Numbered from the stretch's first letter, positions 42,164 to 51,257 are shown. The stretch: 64,000 nt of DNA from Streptomyces rubiginosohelvolus (GCF_014649875.1 NZ_BMTW01000017.1:1-64000), one strand, 5' to 3'. Made by a program: numbers and translations. The notes: generated from the letters alone by a model not told the origin.

Positions 42164-43021
42164 TCAGACGGCCGGCAGGCCGTCCCAGAACGCGGCCAGC
42201 GCCTTCGCGGTCTCCTGCGGGCGGGCGGTGTTGGGGGAGTGCTCGGCGCCCGCGATCGTGGTGCGGCGGGCGCCGAGACGCCGGGCCATGGCGTCGAACA
42301 GCTCCACCGGCCACACGTCGTCGCGCTCCCCGGACAGCACATGGACGGGCAGTCCAACGGCGGCCAGCTCGTCCACGCGGTCCGGCTCGGCCGCCAACTG
42401 GGCCCCGGTGGCGATCAGCTGGGCCGGGTTGTGGGCCAGCCAGCGGCGGCGCAGGTCCGCTCCGTCGCCGGTGTCCGCGTCCTGCGGGGGATCCAGCACC
42501 TGCATCGCCTGCCACACCTCGTCCATGGACAGCACGGACAGCGCGTCGCTCAGCATCTTCACCTTGTCCCGCTGGGCCGCGACGACCTCGGCGGGGCCCG
42601 AGGACATCAGCGTCAGCGAGCGGAACGGGGAGGCGTCCGACAGGACGGCGGCGCGGGCGATCTGACCGCCGAGCGAGTGCCCGAGCAGATGCAGCTCCCC
42701 GGGGCCCTCGCCCAGAGCCGCCGCCTGAGCCAGCACGTCCCGGGCCAACTCGCCTTGGGCGTAACTCTCCTGACGGTCCGTCCCCTGCGACTCGAACTGC
42801 CCCCGGCCGTCCACGGCGACCACCCGGTAGCCCGCCCCGGTCAGCGGTTCCAGCAGGGCGACGAAGTCCTCCTTGCTGCCGGTGTATCCGGGCAGCAGCA
42901 GGGCGGTGGCCCGGGCCGGGTTACGCGGCACGGCATCCAGGACGGCGAAGTCGCCGCGCTCGGTGGCCAGGACACGGGCGCGGGCGCAGGGCGGCGGGGC
43001 GAAGGTGGGCGGGCGGCTCAT
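42164..43021 (-). CDS. Alpha/beta hydrolase
   Basis: 285 residues. Nucleophile elbow GHSLGGQIARA, oxyanion region LLLPGYTGSKEDF, late Asp in LSGERDDVWPVELF and His in AGAEHSPNTARP give a complete catalytic triad. Soluble. It probably hydrolyses a small ester or related substrate. Convergent with the NYN gene. Confidence 0.9.
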   Translation of the reverse strand: MSRPPTFAPPPCARARVLATERGDFAVLDAVPRNPARATALLLPGYTGSKEDFVALLEPLTGAGYRVVAVDGRGQFESQGTDRQESYAQGELARDVLAQAAALGEGPGELHLLGHSLGGQIARAAVLSDASPFRSLTLMSSGPAEVVAAQRDKVKMLSDALSVLSMDEVWQAMQVLDPPQDADTGDGADLRRRWLAHNPAQLIATGAQLAAEPDRVDELAAVGLPVHVLSGERDDVWPVELFDAMARRLGARRTTIAGAEHSPNTARPQETAKALAAFWDGLPAV

Positions 43022-43089
43022 ACGGCGAGGCTATCCCCGCCGCCCCGGGCCTGCCGCCCCCGGGCCGCCTTCCGGACGACGGGACGGCG

Positions 43090-43130
43090 AACGGCCCCGG
43101 CCCCCGCGCGGTGCGGGGGCCGGGGCCGTT
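43090..43130 (-). terminator. Perfect 18-bp terminator of the helicase gene
   Basis: Exact 18-bp stem (43090-43107, 43113-43130) with a 5-base loop, 33 bases after the helicase stop. Confidence 0.85.
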
Positions 43131-43162
43131 GTCGTGCCTGTCGTGCGGTGTCGCCCGAAGCG

Positions 43163-45511
43163 TCAGCTCTCGGTCGCCGTGACCGAGGCGGTGCCCGCAG
43201 GACGGGTCGCCCGGCGGCGACGCGGCTTCGGCTCGGCGGCGGCCTCGCTCACCACGGCCTCGGCCGCGGAGACCACGGCGGCCTCCTGCGTCGCGGTCGA
43301 GGTGACGCTGCGGGTGGCCCGGCGGCGGCGCGGCTTGGCCTCCGCCCCGTCGGCCGGAGCCTCGACGGCGGACTGCTCGGTGGCGACGGCCTTCGACGCG
43401 GCCTTGGTCGCCTTCGCCGTGGCCTTCTTCTCCGCGGGCTCCGCCGTCTCCGCCTTGGCGCGGGACTTCGTCGCCCTGGTCGCCCGGGCCTTCGGCTCGG
43501 CGGCCGGAGCGGACTCGGTGGCCTTGGACTCGGCCTTGGGCTCAGCCTTCGCCTTGGGCTCGGCCTTCGCCTTCGACTCCGTCTTCGGCTTCGTGGCGCG
43601 GGCCGGACGGCGACGCGTCTTGACCTCGGGCTCCGGCTCGGCGGCCGGGGCGATCTGGAAGTCGACCTCGTCGGCCGGCTTCACGACCCGGGTGCGACGG
43701 CGCGGCTTGACGGCCTTCGGCTCGGCGACCGGCTCGATCACACCCGCCGCGACGGCCACGGTCTGGAACTCGACCGGGGCCGGGGCGGCCGGAGCCGCTG
43801 CGACGGGTGCGGCCGTCTCCTCGGCCACCGGCTTCGCCGCGGCGCGGCTGCGACGACGGCGCGGCTTGGTCTCCGCCACCGGCTCCGCGACCGGCTCGGC
43901 CACGGGCGCGGCCTCGACCACGGGTGCGGCCTCGGCCACCGGGGCGGGAACCGCCGGGGCCTCGGCGACCGCCACGGCCGCCTCGGCGACGGCCTCGGGG
44001 GTGCCGACCCGCGTACGGCGGCGACGGCGCGGTGTACGCGGCGCCTCGGCGGCCTCGTCACCGGCCGGGGAGGCCGGGGCGGCCTCCTTGGCGGGTGCGG
44101 GCACCGTCGCGGCGCCCGCCTCCGCAGCGGCTCCGCCACGGGTGCGGCGGCGCTGACGCGGCGTACGGGTGCGCGGCTCGCGCTCCTCACGGGCCGGGGC
44201 CGCAGCGGCGGCCTTGCGGCCGCGGCCGCCGGTCTCGCCGAGGTCCTCGACCTCCTCCGCCCGCAGACCGGCACGGGTCCGGTCGGCACGCGGCAGAACA
44301 CCCTTGGTGCCCGCCGGGATGCCCAGCTCCTCGAACAGGTGCGGCGAGGTGGAGTACGTCTCCGGCGGGTCCGGGAACTTCAGGTCCAGGGCCTTGTTGA
44401 TCAGCTGCCAGCGCGGGATGTCGTCCCAGTCGACCAGCGTGATCGCGATGCCCTTGGCGCCCGCGCGGCCGGTGCGGCCGATGCGGTGGAGGTAGGTCTT
44501 CTCGTCCTCCGGCGACTGGTAGTTGACGACGTGGGTCACACCCTCGACGTCGATACCACGCGCGGCGACGTCGGTGCAGACCAGGACGTCGACCTTGCCG
44601 TTGCGGAAGGCGCGCAGCGCCTGCTCGCGGGCGCCCTGGCCGAGGTCGCCGTGGACCGCGCCGGAGGCGAAGCCGCGCTTCTCCAGCTGCTCGGCGATGT
44701 CGGCGGCCGTGCGCTTCGTCCGGCAGAAGATCATAGCCAGGCCGCGGCCCTCGGCCTGGAGGATGCGCGCGAGCATCTCCGGCTTGTCCATGTTGTGGGC
44801 GCGGTAGACGTGCTGGACCGTGTTCTTCACGGTCGTGCCCTCGTCGTCGGGCGACGTGGCGTTGATGTGCGTCGGCTGCGACATGTAGCGGCGGGCGAGG
44901 CTGATGACGGCACCGGGCATGGTGGCCGAGAACAGCATCGTCTGGCGCTTGGCCGGCAGCATCGTGATGATGCGCTCGACGTCGGGCAGGAAGCCCAGGT
45001 CCAACATCTCGTCGGCCTCGTCGAGGACGAGCCCGCGGATGTGGGAGAGGTCGAGCTTGCGCTGGCCCGCCAGGTCCAGGAGACGGCCCGGGGTGCCGAC
45101 GATCACGTCGACGCCCTTCTTGAGGGCCTCGACCTGGGGCTCGTACGCCCGGCCGCCGTAGATCGCGAGAACGCGGACGTTACGGACCTTGCCGGCCGTG
45201 AGCAGGTCGTTGGTGACCTGCTGGCACAGCTCTCGGGTGGGGACGACGACGAGCGCCTGCGGCGCGTCGGTCAGCTGCTCGGGCTTGGCCCGCCCGGCCT
45301 CGACGTCGGCGGGGACGGTCACGCGCTCCAGGAGCGGGAGACCGAAGCCGAGCGTCTTTCCGGTGCCGGTCTTGGCCTGGCCGATGACGTCGGAGCCGGA
45401 GAGGGCTACGGGGAGCGTCAGCTCCTGGATGGGGAAGGGGGACATGATGCCGACTGCCTCAAGGGCTTCGGCCGTCTCGGGGAAAATGCCGAGGTCGCGG
45501 AACGTAGTCAG
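43163..45511 (-). CDS. DEAD-box RNA helicase with long basic tail, probable CTG start
   Basis: 782 residues if it starts at CTG 45511. The DEAD core is complete: Q motif (FRDLGIFPETAEALEAVGIM, SPFPIQE), Walker A AKTGTGKT, VLDEADEMLD, SATMPG, and HRIGRTGRAG. The tail from about residue 430 is low-complexity with repeated KPRRRRATR-type basic patches alternating with AEPKAEPK, suited to RNA binding. Start: an in-frame ATG at 45445 would delete the conserved Q-motif Phe, and no ATG/GTG/TTG lies upstream in frame; the CTG has AGAGG 7 bases upstream. Matches the RhlE-type gene by Rv3211 in M. tuberculosis. Confidence 0.92.
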   Translation of the reverse strand: MTTFRDLGIFPETAEALEAVGIMSPFPIQELTLPVALSGSDVIGQAKTGTGKTLGFGLPLLERVTVPADVEAGRAKPEQLTDAPQALVVVPTRELCQQVTNDLLTAGKVRNVRVLAIYGGRAYEPQVEALKKGVDVIVGTPGRLLDLAGQRKLDLSHIRGLVLDEADEMLDLGFLPDVERIITMLPAKRQTMLFSATMPGAVISLARRYMSQPTHINATSPDDEGTTVKNTVQHVYRAHNMDKPEMLARILQAEGRGLAMIFCRTKRTAADIAEQLEKRGFASGAVHGDLGQGAREQALRAFRNGKVDVLVCTDVAARGIDVEGVTHVVNYQSPEDEKTYLHRIGRTGRAGAKGIAITLVDWDDIPRWQLINKALDLKFPDPPETYSTSPHLFEELGIPAGTKGVLPRADRTRAGLRAEEVEDLGETGGRGRKAAAAAPAREEREPRTRTPRQRRRTRGGAAAEAGAATVPAPAKEAAPASPAGDEAAEAPRTPRRRRRTRVGTPEAVAEAAVAVAEAPAVPAPVAEAAPVVEAAPVAEPVAEPVAETKPRRRRSRAAAKPVAEETAAPVAAAPAAPAPVEFQTVAVAAGVIEPVAEPKAVKPRRRTRVVKPADEVDFQIAPAAEPEPEVKTRRRPARATKPKTESKAKAEPKAKAEPKAESKATESAPAAEPKARATRATKSRAKAETAEPAEKKATAKATKAASKAVATEQSAVEAPADGAEAKPRRRRATRSVTSTATQEAAVVSAAEAVVSEAAAEPKPRRRRATRPAGTASVTATES
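43240..44180 (-). repeat. Low-complexity repeats in the helicase tail
   Basis: The DNA repeats near-identical 'ggtgcggcggcgacgcggcttc'-like and 'ggctcggcc' units that encode RRRRxT and AEPKAEPK patches. Such repeats are prone to length change between strains. Confidence 0.7.
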
Positions 45512-45896
45512 GGTGCTGCCTCTTCTGTGAGACGCGGTCCGAGGCGAACGCTGGGGGTCGTACCGTGCCGGGGTTGGTCATCCGGCCGTGGTGGGGCCGG
45601 GTGGCGCGGGACCACTGCCGTCGCTCGAGCGCTCGTGCCGCTGAGGGGGCCCCTCATCTGCAGTCGTACGTGTCGTACGCACCGCGTGGAGGGCTGTCGG
45701 GTCGGAGCCGATCGGGCCTCCGACCGGGCATCCTCATTCAAGGGCGCGCCTCTGGCACAGCACAGTGCTCAGTAAGCGCAATACCACTGTACCCCGGATT
45801 CTCGCATGTGTGTTGGACGAATTCATCGGAACGGTATGGGGCCCCCGGCTGACCAGGCCCTTCCGCCCTGCGCCGGGAGGGCTATCGTTCCGTTTC
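45512..45896. other. Intergenic region between helicase and ferritin-like gene
   Basis: 385 bases between divergent genes. It contains a 7-bp stem TGAGGGG-G-CCCCTCA (about 45642-45656), a TACAGT/TTGCGC-like stretch on the minus strand near 45780, which may be the helicase promoter, and an AGCACTGTGCT palindrome. No gene is visible. The helicase 5' UTR would be long, as for cold-responsive helicases. Confidence 0.4.
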
Positions 45897-46643
45897 ATGG
45901 AGACGCCAGACCACGCCACCGACACCCCCGCCGACTCTTCCGGAGCCACCGGGATCGCCACCCAGGACTGGGCCACCGCGGCCGCCGACCCGCAGTACCG
46001 CGCCGCGGTCGTGGACCTGCTCGGCGCCCTCGCCTACGGAGAGCTGGCGGCCTTCGAGCGGCTGGCCGAGGACGCGAAGCTCGCGCCGACCCTCGGGGAC
46101 AAGGCGGAGTTGGCGAAGATGGCCGCCGCCGAGTTCCACCACTTCGAGCAGCTCACCGAGCGGCTCACCGCGGTCGACGAGGAGCCGACCGCCGCGATGG
46201 AGCCGTTCGCCAAGGCGCTCGACGACTTCCACCGCCAGACCGCCCCGTCCGACTGGCTGGAGGGCCTGGTCAAGGCGTACGTCGGCGACTCGATCGCGAG
46301 CGACTTCTACCGCGAGGTCGCGGCCCGGCTCGACACCGACACCCGGTCCCTCGTGCTGTCCGTGCTCGACGACACAGGCCACGGGAACTTCGCGGTGGAG
46401 AAGGTGCGCGCCGCCATCGAGGCCGATCCCCGGGTCGGCGGACGGCTCGCGCTGTGGGCCCGCCGGCTGATGGGCGAGGCGCTCTCGCAGGCCCAGCGGG
46501 TGGTCGCCGACCGCGACGCCCTCTCGACGATGCTGGTGGGCGGCGTCGCGGACGGCTTCGACCTGGCCGAGGTGGGCCGGATGTTCTCCCGGATCACGGA
46601 GGCCCACACCAAGCGGATGGCCGCTCTCGGCCTGGCCGCGTAA
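45897..46643 (+). CDS. Ferritin-like domain protein
   Basis: 248 residues, helical. Metal-ligand-like motifs GELAAFERLAEDA, MAAAEFHHFEQL, and VVLDDTGHG-type region fit a ferritin-like four-helix bundle (MiaE-like tRNA hydroxylase fold). ATG 45897 gives a short acidic N-tail (METPDHATDTPAD); a longer in-frame start at 45765 adds non-conserved residues. Probable diiron protein; its substrate is unknown. Confidence 0.82.
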   Translation: METPDHATDTPADSSGATGIATQDWATAAADPQYRAAVVDLLGALAYGELAAFERLAEDAKLAPTLGDKAELAKMAAAEFHHFEQLTERLTAVDEEPTAAMEPFAKALDDFHRQTAPSDWLEGLVKAYVGDSIASDFYREVAARLDTDTRSLVLSVLDDTGHGNFAVEKVRAAIEADPRVGGRLALWARRLMGEALSQAQRVVADRDALSTMLVGGVADGFDLAEVGRMFSRITEAHTKRMAALGLAA

Positions 46644-46652
46644 GGCCGCCGG

Positions 46653-46925
46653 CTACTGGGCCGCCGCCGACCGGGTGAGGCGGCGGCCGCGTGGTCGGAT
46701 CAGGAGCGAGAGCGTCACCGCTCCGACCGACACGGCTCCGATCAGCGTCGCCAGGACATGGCCGGGACCCAGCGCGGCATGCGTCAGATACGCGCCGAAC
46801 AGGGCGCCCAGCGTGCCGGTGAGATAAACCGCACGGCCGGCCGGCAGACGGTCGGCCAGTGATCGGAGCGCCACCCAGGACAGGGCCAGTCCGAGCACGG
46901 CGGCGCCGAAGGATTCCCAGATCAC
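46653..46925 (-). CDS. Small membrane protein
   Basis: 90 residues with three hydrophobic segments (ESFGAAVLGLALSWVALRSL, AVYLTGTLGALFGAYLTHAAL, LATLIGAVSVGAVTLSLL) and a basic tail. The GTG start at 46925 has a near-perfect AGGTGATC ribosome site. No domain recognised. Convergent with the ferritin-like gene. Confidence 0.75.
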   Translation of the reverse strand: MIWESFGAAVLGLALSWVALRSLADRLPAGRAVYLTGTLGALFGAYLTHAALGPGHVLATLIGAVSVGAVTLSLLIRPRGRRLTRSAAAQ

Positions 46926-47061
46926 AGAAGATCACCTCGCGGGGGTGTGCGGGGCGGGCAAATCGGTCGTAGGCGGTACTACCCCCCGGCCACGGCGAGC
47001 AATCCTCCGACCGCCCCTTCCGACCCGTACGGGAACGTCGGAGCCGCACCCCTGCACGCGA

Positions 47062-47106
47062 CACAGGAGCGGCCCGGCGGGAAGATCCCGCCGGGCCGCT
47101 CCTGTG
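47062..47106 (-). terminator. Perfect 21-bp terminator hairpin
   Basis: Exact 21-bp stem (47062-47082, 47086-47106) with AGA loop, just after the DUF3107 gene (stop 47124). Confidence 0.9.
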
Positions 47107-47123
47107 ATCAACGCGTCCGTGGA

Positions 47124-47351
47124 CTACAGCGCCCCGAACCCCACCCGCCGGGTGGTCGGCTCACCGATCTCCACATACGCGATCCGGTCGGCCGGCACGA
47201 GAACCTTGCGGCCCTTGTCGTCCGTGAGGCTGAGCAGCTCCGCCTTGCCGCCCAGTGCCGCGGCGACCGCGCTCTCGACGTCCTCGGCGGAAAGCCCGCT
47301 CTCCAGAACGATCTCGCGGGGCGTGTGCTGCACCCCGATCTTGACCTCCAC
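47124..47351 (-). CDS. DUF3107 domain-containing protein
   Basis: 75 residues. MEVKIGVQHTPREIVLESGL and GRKVLVPADRIAYVEIGEP match the DUF3107 family, Rv3208A (TB9.4) in M. tuberculosis. GTG 47351 follows GGAGGGA. Function unknown. It lies next to the TetR gene as in mycobacteria. Confidence 0.9.
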   Translation of the reverse strand: MEVKIGVQHTPREIVLESGLSAEDVESAVAAALGGKAELLSLTDDKGRKVLVPADRIAYVEIGEPTTRRVGFGAL

Positions 47352-47491
47352 GGCTATGTCCCTCCGACGGTCAGTCCCTGCGCGGCGAACCGCGCCGTAC
47401 GCAGCCACATTAGCCCGGCGGAAGCGGCGCTCAGGGCCCGACCGGCAACGCCCGCAGCGAACACGGTGTCAGGGGTCCCGGCGCGGAGGGG

Positions 47492-48133
47492 TCAGTGCTG
47501 CTCGACACCGTGCAGCGGGAAGCCCGCGATGCCCCGCCACGCCAGCGAGGTGAGGAGCTGCACGGCGGTGTCGCGAGGGATGGCGGACCGGCTGGAGAGC
47601 CAGTAACGGGCCACCACCTGGGAGACGCCGCCGAGCCCGACCGCCAGCAGCATGGACTCGTCCTTGGACAGGCCCGTGTCCCCGGCGATCACGTCCGAGA
47701 TGGCCTCGGCGCACTGGAGGGACACCCGGTCGACCCGCTCGCGCACGGCGGGCTCGTTGGTCAGGTCGGACTCGAAGACCAGGCGGAACGCGCCGCCCTC
47801 GTCCTCCACGTACGCGAAGTAGGCGTCCATCGTCGCCTCGACGCGCAGCTTGTTGTCCGTCGTCGAGGCCAGCGCCGTGCGGACGGCCTGGAGCAGCGAC
47901 TCGCAGTGCTGGTCGAGCAGGGCCAGGTAGAGCTCCAGCTTCCCGGGGAAGTGCTGGTAGAGCACCGGCTTGCTGACCCCGGCCCGCTCGGCGATGTCGT
48001 CCATCGCGGCGGAGTGGTAGCCCTGCGCGACGAAGACCTCCTGTGCGGCGCCCAGCAGCTGGTTGCGTCGGGCGCGGCGGGGCAGGCGGGTGCCCCGCGG
48101 GCGCGCCGCCTCTGTCTGCTCGATGGCTGTCAC
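47492..48133 (-). CDS. TetR-family regulator, FasR (Rv3208)-like by synteny
   Basis: 213 residues. N-terminal HTH (DDIAERAGVSKPVLYQHFPGK) and helical ligand-binding C-terminal domain. It occupies the position of M. tuberculosis FasR (Rv3208), which senses long-chain acyl-CoA and activates fas/acpS. This is synteny-based; Streptomyces uses another FasR for fatty-acid genes. GTG 48133 follows GGGAGG by 5 bases. Its targets here are unknown. Confidence 0.85.
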   Translation of the reverse strand: MTAIEQTEAARPRGTRLPRRARRNQLLGAAQEVFVAQGYHSAAMDDIAERAGVSKPVLYQHFPGKLELYLALLDQHCESLLQAVRTALASTTDNKLRVEATMDAYFAYVEDEGGAFRLVFESDLTNEPAVRERVDRVSLQCAEAISDVIAGDTGLSKDESMLLAVGLGGVSQVVARYWLSSRSAIPRDTAVQLLTSLAWRGIAGFPLHGVEQH

Positions 48134-48301
48134 GCCGCCTCCCAAATATGTGTTCCAGCACAGCCGGTCCGTGCACGCTGCGCCGTACAGCCATCGTACT
48201 TTTGGGTAACCCGGGTGTGCGCGGCGCGGACGCAGAATTTCACGGACCGGACGGCTGTGGAAGTCACAGTTCTTTGCGATCGTGAGTGAAACCGGGGCGT
48301 T

Positions 48302-48517
48302 TCAGCGGTAATCGTCCTCGTCGAGGGGAATCACCCTGCGCTGTTCCGCGACGTCGGCCTCGTTGGCGGCGGCCGGGTCGACGCTCTCCGCCCGCTCGTC
48401 GTGCTCCGGCCGGACGTCCGCGCGCTGTTCGGCGGCATCCGCCTCCGGAGCCTCCGGCCCCGGCTCGTCCGGCTCCGCGCTCTCGAAGGTGTCCGGGTCG
48501 CTCGGGTCGACCGTCAT
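48302..48517 (-). CDS. Small acidic hypothetical protein
   Basis: 71 residues, strongly acidic and disordered (MTVDPSDPDTFESAEPDEPG ... RRVIPLDEDDYR). The ATG has GGAAGGGAG upstream. No domain recognised. Separate from the TetR gene by 168 bases that include its promoter. Confidence 0.65.
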   Translation of the reverse strand: MTVDPSDPDTFESAEPDEPGPEAPEADAAEQRADVRPEHDERAESVDPAAANEADVAEQRRVIPLDEDDYR

Positions 48518-48636
48518 GTGGCAGCTCCCTTCCTGTCGTTCCCCATGAAGCCTAGGAGCTACCCGTCTACCCCGCGATGCGGCCTTGTGACGGCGAACAC
48601 ATGAATCAGTGCGTGATCGTCTCGTAACATTGGCGC

Positions 48637-49602
48637 ATGTCTTCGACCGAACTGCCGGGTATCCAGGCCGCCGCCGCAGCGGTGGCCCCCACGGTCAGTG
48701 CCGTCCGCGTCGCCGACGGCGAACGGCTGCGCTCCGTGTCCCTGCCGGGGGTCGGTCTGAACATCCGCTGCCGGCCGGGAGACCGGACCGGACTGCCCCC
48801 CGCGCTGTACGTGCACGGGCTCGGCGGTTCGTCGCAGAACTGGTCCGCGCTGATGCCCCTGCTGTCCGACGTGGTCGACGGGGAAGCCGTCGACCTGCCC
48901 GGATTCGGGGATTCGCCGCCGCCCGACGACGGCAACTACTCGGTGACCGGACACGCTCGTGCGGTGATCCGGCTGCTGGACGCGGAGGAGCGGGGGCCCG
49001 TCCATCTGTTCGGCAATTCGCTGGGCGGCGCGGTCGCCACCCGGGTCGCCGCCGTCCGCCCCGATCTCGTGCGCACCCTCACCCTGATCTCGCCCGCCCT
49101 GCCGGAGTGGCGGGTGCAGCGGCCGGCCGTCCCGACCGGTCTGCTGGCGGTGCCGGGGGTCGCTTCCCTGTTCTCCCGGCTCACGAAGGACTGGACCGCG
49201 GAGCAGCGCACGCGTGGAGTCATGGCACTCTGTTACGGCGATCCGGCACGGGTCTCCGAGGAAGCCTTCCGTCATGCGGTGGCCGAGATGGAGCGCCGGC
49301 TGGAGCTGCCGTACTTCTGGGACGCGATGACGCGTTCGGCCCGGGGCATCGTCGACGCGTACACCCTGGGCGGCCAGCACGGACTGTGGCGCCAGGCCGA
49401 GCGGGTCCTCGCACCGACCCAGCTCGTGTACGGCGGACGGGACCAGCTCGTCTCGTACCGGATGGCACGCAGGGCGTCCGCGGCCTTCCGCGACGCCCGG
49501 CTGCTGACCCTGCCCGACGCGGGGCACGTGGCGATGATGGAGTACCCGGAGGCGGTCGCCCAGGCGTTCCGGGAACTGCTGGACGATAGCGGCGGGAGCT
49601 GA
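48637..49602 (+). CDS. Alpha/beta hydrolase (probably leaderless mRNA)
   Basis: 321 residues. Nucleophile elbow FGNSLGGAVATRV, oxyanion LYVHGLGGSSQNW, late Asp in VYGGRDQLVSYR and His in PDAGHVAMMEYP complete the triad. Soluble. A -10-like TAACAT (48625-48630) ends 6 bases before the ATG and no ribosome site is seen, so the mRNA is probably leaderless. Mycobacterial neighbours (Rv3207c region) have a similar hydrolase. Confidence 0.88.
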   Translation: MSSTELPGIQAAAAAVAPTVSAVRVADGERLRSVSLPGVGLNIRCRPGDRTGLPPALYVHGLGGSSQNWSALMPLLSDVVDGEAVDLPGFGDSPPPDDGNYSVTGHARAVIRLLDAEERGPVHLFGNSLGGAVATRVAAVRPDLVRTLTLISPALPEWRVQRPAVPTGLLAVPGVASLFSRLTKDWTAEQRTRGVMALCYGDPARVSEEAFRHAVAEMERRLELPYFWDAMTRSARGIVDAYTLGGQHGLWRQAERVLAPTQLVYGGRDQLVSYRMARRASAAFRDARLLTLPDAGHVAMMEYPEAVAQAFRELLDDSGGS

Positions 49603-49610
49603 TCCGGGGC

Positions 49611-51104
49611 GTGGGACGACACAGTCGAAAGGGCTCCGGGGCGACTCGCCCGGACGCGACAGCGGCGGAGCCGGGGGGCGAGCGCGCCGCGGCGCACCCC
49701 GCGTCCGGCACCGGCCGCCGCAGGCGGACCGCATCCGCACCGGCCGCGGACGGGCGCAACCTCTTCTCCCCCCTGACCGGTGACGGGCAGGGCCCGTTCC
49801 CGCCCGACGCTCCGCAGGTGCGCGGCGGTCACCCCGAACAGCATGAGAAGGGCGGCGGCTGGGGCGGCACCTGGAGCACCGGGCCGCAGCCCCGCTACGG
49901 GCAGGGGCCCGGCGCACCCGGATCACACGGCGCCCCCCATTCCCAGGCGCCGCACCAGTACCCCGGCCCGGACGGCCGTCCCGGCGACGCCCGGCCGCAT
50001 CCCGGCGGGCCGGGCGGGTCCGCCGGCTCCTCCGGACCTCAGGACACCTCCGCCCGGCAGCAGGCCGTGGCCCGCCAGGTCTCCGCCCAGCGGGCGGCCC
50101 AGCGCGCCGCGGACGGCCGGGCCGCACAGCAGCCCGCCGGACCGCCGGTGCCGGGCCCGCGCCAGGAGTTCCTGGAGGCCTTCGACGCCGACGCCCCCGG
50201 GGCCGCGTCCGCGCCGTCGGCCGGGAGCCCGGACGGCCCGGACGACACCGAGGCCGCGGAGCCCGACGAACAGGCCGCGCCCCGTGGCTCCAAGGGGCGG
50301 ACGTTCACCGGGATCGCCGCCGCCGCGGTGACCACCGTGCTCGCGGTCGTGGTGGCCGGACAGGTCGCCGAGGACTCCGGCGGCCGTGCCGCGGCCGCGC
50401 GCGCCGCCGAGGTGGAGCGGCAGGGCCTCGGCGACGAGGCCTCCCGCTCCGACGCCCGCCCGACCCCGGAGCAGCCCGCGCGGAAGCCCGAGGTCAAGCC
50501 CCTCTCGTACGCGGCCAAGATGGCGCAGCCGTATCCGCTCGCCGCCGACCTGAAGGCGACCGGCGAGTTCGAGGCGGTGCCCGGACTGGCGAAGGCCCCC
50601 GGCAAGGGGCAGAAGCACCGCTACCGGATCGATGTGGAGGAGGGACTCGGCCTCGACGCCGGTCTGTTCGCCGAAGCCGTGCAGAAGACGCTCAACGACG
50701 ACCGGAGCTGGGCGCACAACGGCGCGATGACCTTCGAGCGCATCTCGTCGGGGCAGCCGGACTTCGTGATCACGCTCGCCAGCCCCGGGACCACCGGCGA
50801 CTGGTGCGCCAAGTCCGGCCTGGACACCACGGTCGACAACGTCTCCTGCGACTCCGCGTCGACCGACCGCGTCATGATCAACGCCTATCGCTGGGCGCAG
50901 GGCGCCGCCACCTTCGGCCCGGACAAGCTGCTGCCCTACCGTCAGATGCTCATCAACCACGAGGTCGGCCACCGGCTCGGGTACAACCACGTGAGCTGCC
51001 GCACGCCCGGCGCTCTGGCCCCGGTCATGCAGCAGCAGACCAAGACCCTCGAACTCGAAGGCATCAAGTGCAAGCCCAACCCCTGGGTGCACCCCAAGGG
51101 TTGA
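49611..51104 (+). CDS. DUF3152 membrane-anchored zinc-metalloprotease-like protein
   Basis: 497 residues. A long disordered Gly/Pro/Arg-rich cytoplasmic N-terminus is followed by a membrane segment (FTGIAAAAVTTVLAVVVAG) and an extracellular domain. The C-terminal part has the metzincin-like zinc motif HEVGHRLGYNH with a conserved downstream Met/Cys region (MQQQTKTLELEGIKC). The family, DUF3152, is linked to Rv3207c and is actinobacterial. It probably cleaves or modifies envelope proteins; this is inferred from the motif. GTG 49611 lies only 9 bases after the hydrolase stop. Confidence 0.88.
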   Translation: MGRHSRKGSGATRPDATAAEPGGERAAAHPASGTGRRRRTASAPAADGRNLFSPLTGDGQGPFPPDAPQVRGGHPEQHEKGGGWGGTWSTGPQPRYGQGPGAPGSHGAPHSQAPHQYPGPDGRPGDARPHPGGPGGSAGSSGPQDTSARQQAVARQVSAQRAAQRAADGRAAQQPAGPPVPGPRQEFLEAFDADAPGAASAPSAGSPDGPDDTEAAEPDEQAAPRGSKGRTFTGIAAAAVTTVLAVVVAGQVAEDSGGRAAAARAAEVERQGLGDEASRSDARPTPEQPARKPEVKPLSYAAKMAQPYPLAADLKATGEFEAVPGLAKAPGKGQKHRYRIDVEEGLGLDAGLFAEAVQKTLNDDRSWAHNGAMTFERISSGQPDFVITLASPGTTGDWCAKSGLDTTVDNVSCDSASTDRVMINAYRWAQGAATFGPDKLLPYRQMLINHEVGHRLGYNHVSCRTPGALAPVMQQQTKTLELEGIKCKPNPWVHPKG

Positions 51105-51223
51105 TCCCCCAGGCCTGACAACCCGGCAGGAGTTGGCCCGGGCCTGACGCTCCGTGACAACCGACCGCCGTATCGCGACGGAACGCGACCGGCACGGGAA
51201 AGTTACGACGGTTCACCCCTTTC

Positions 51224-51257
51224 GGTGGCGCGACGGACAACCGTCCGTCGCGCCACC
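51224..51257 (+). terminator. Perfect 15-bp terminator hairpin
   Basis: Exact 15-bp stem (51224-51238, 51243-51257) with AACC loop, about 120 bases past the DUF3152 stop. It isolates the downstream polysaccharide operon. Confidence 0.8.

Noticed and set aside
42131..45775. 1214-codon plus-strand frame over the hydrolase and helicase
   Set aside because: Antisense to two genes with complete catalytic motifs; composition is Gly/Arg-rich shadow.
45765..45896. N-terminal extension of the ferritin-like protein
   Set aside because: Non-conserved residues and no ribosome site; the conserved part starts at ATG 45897.
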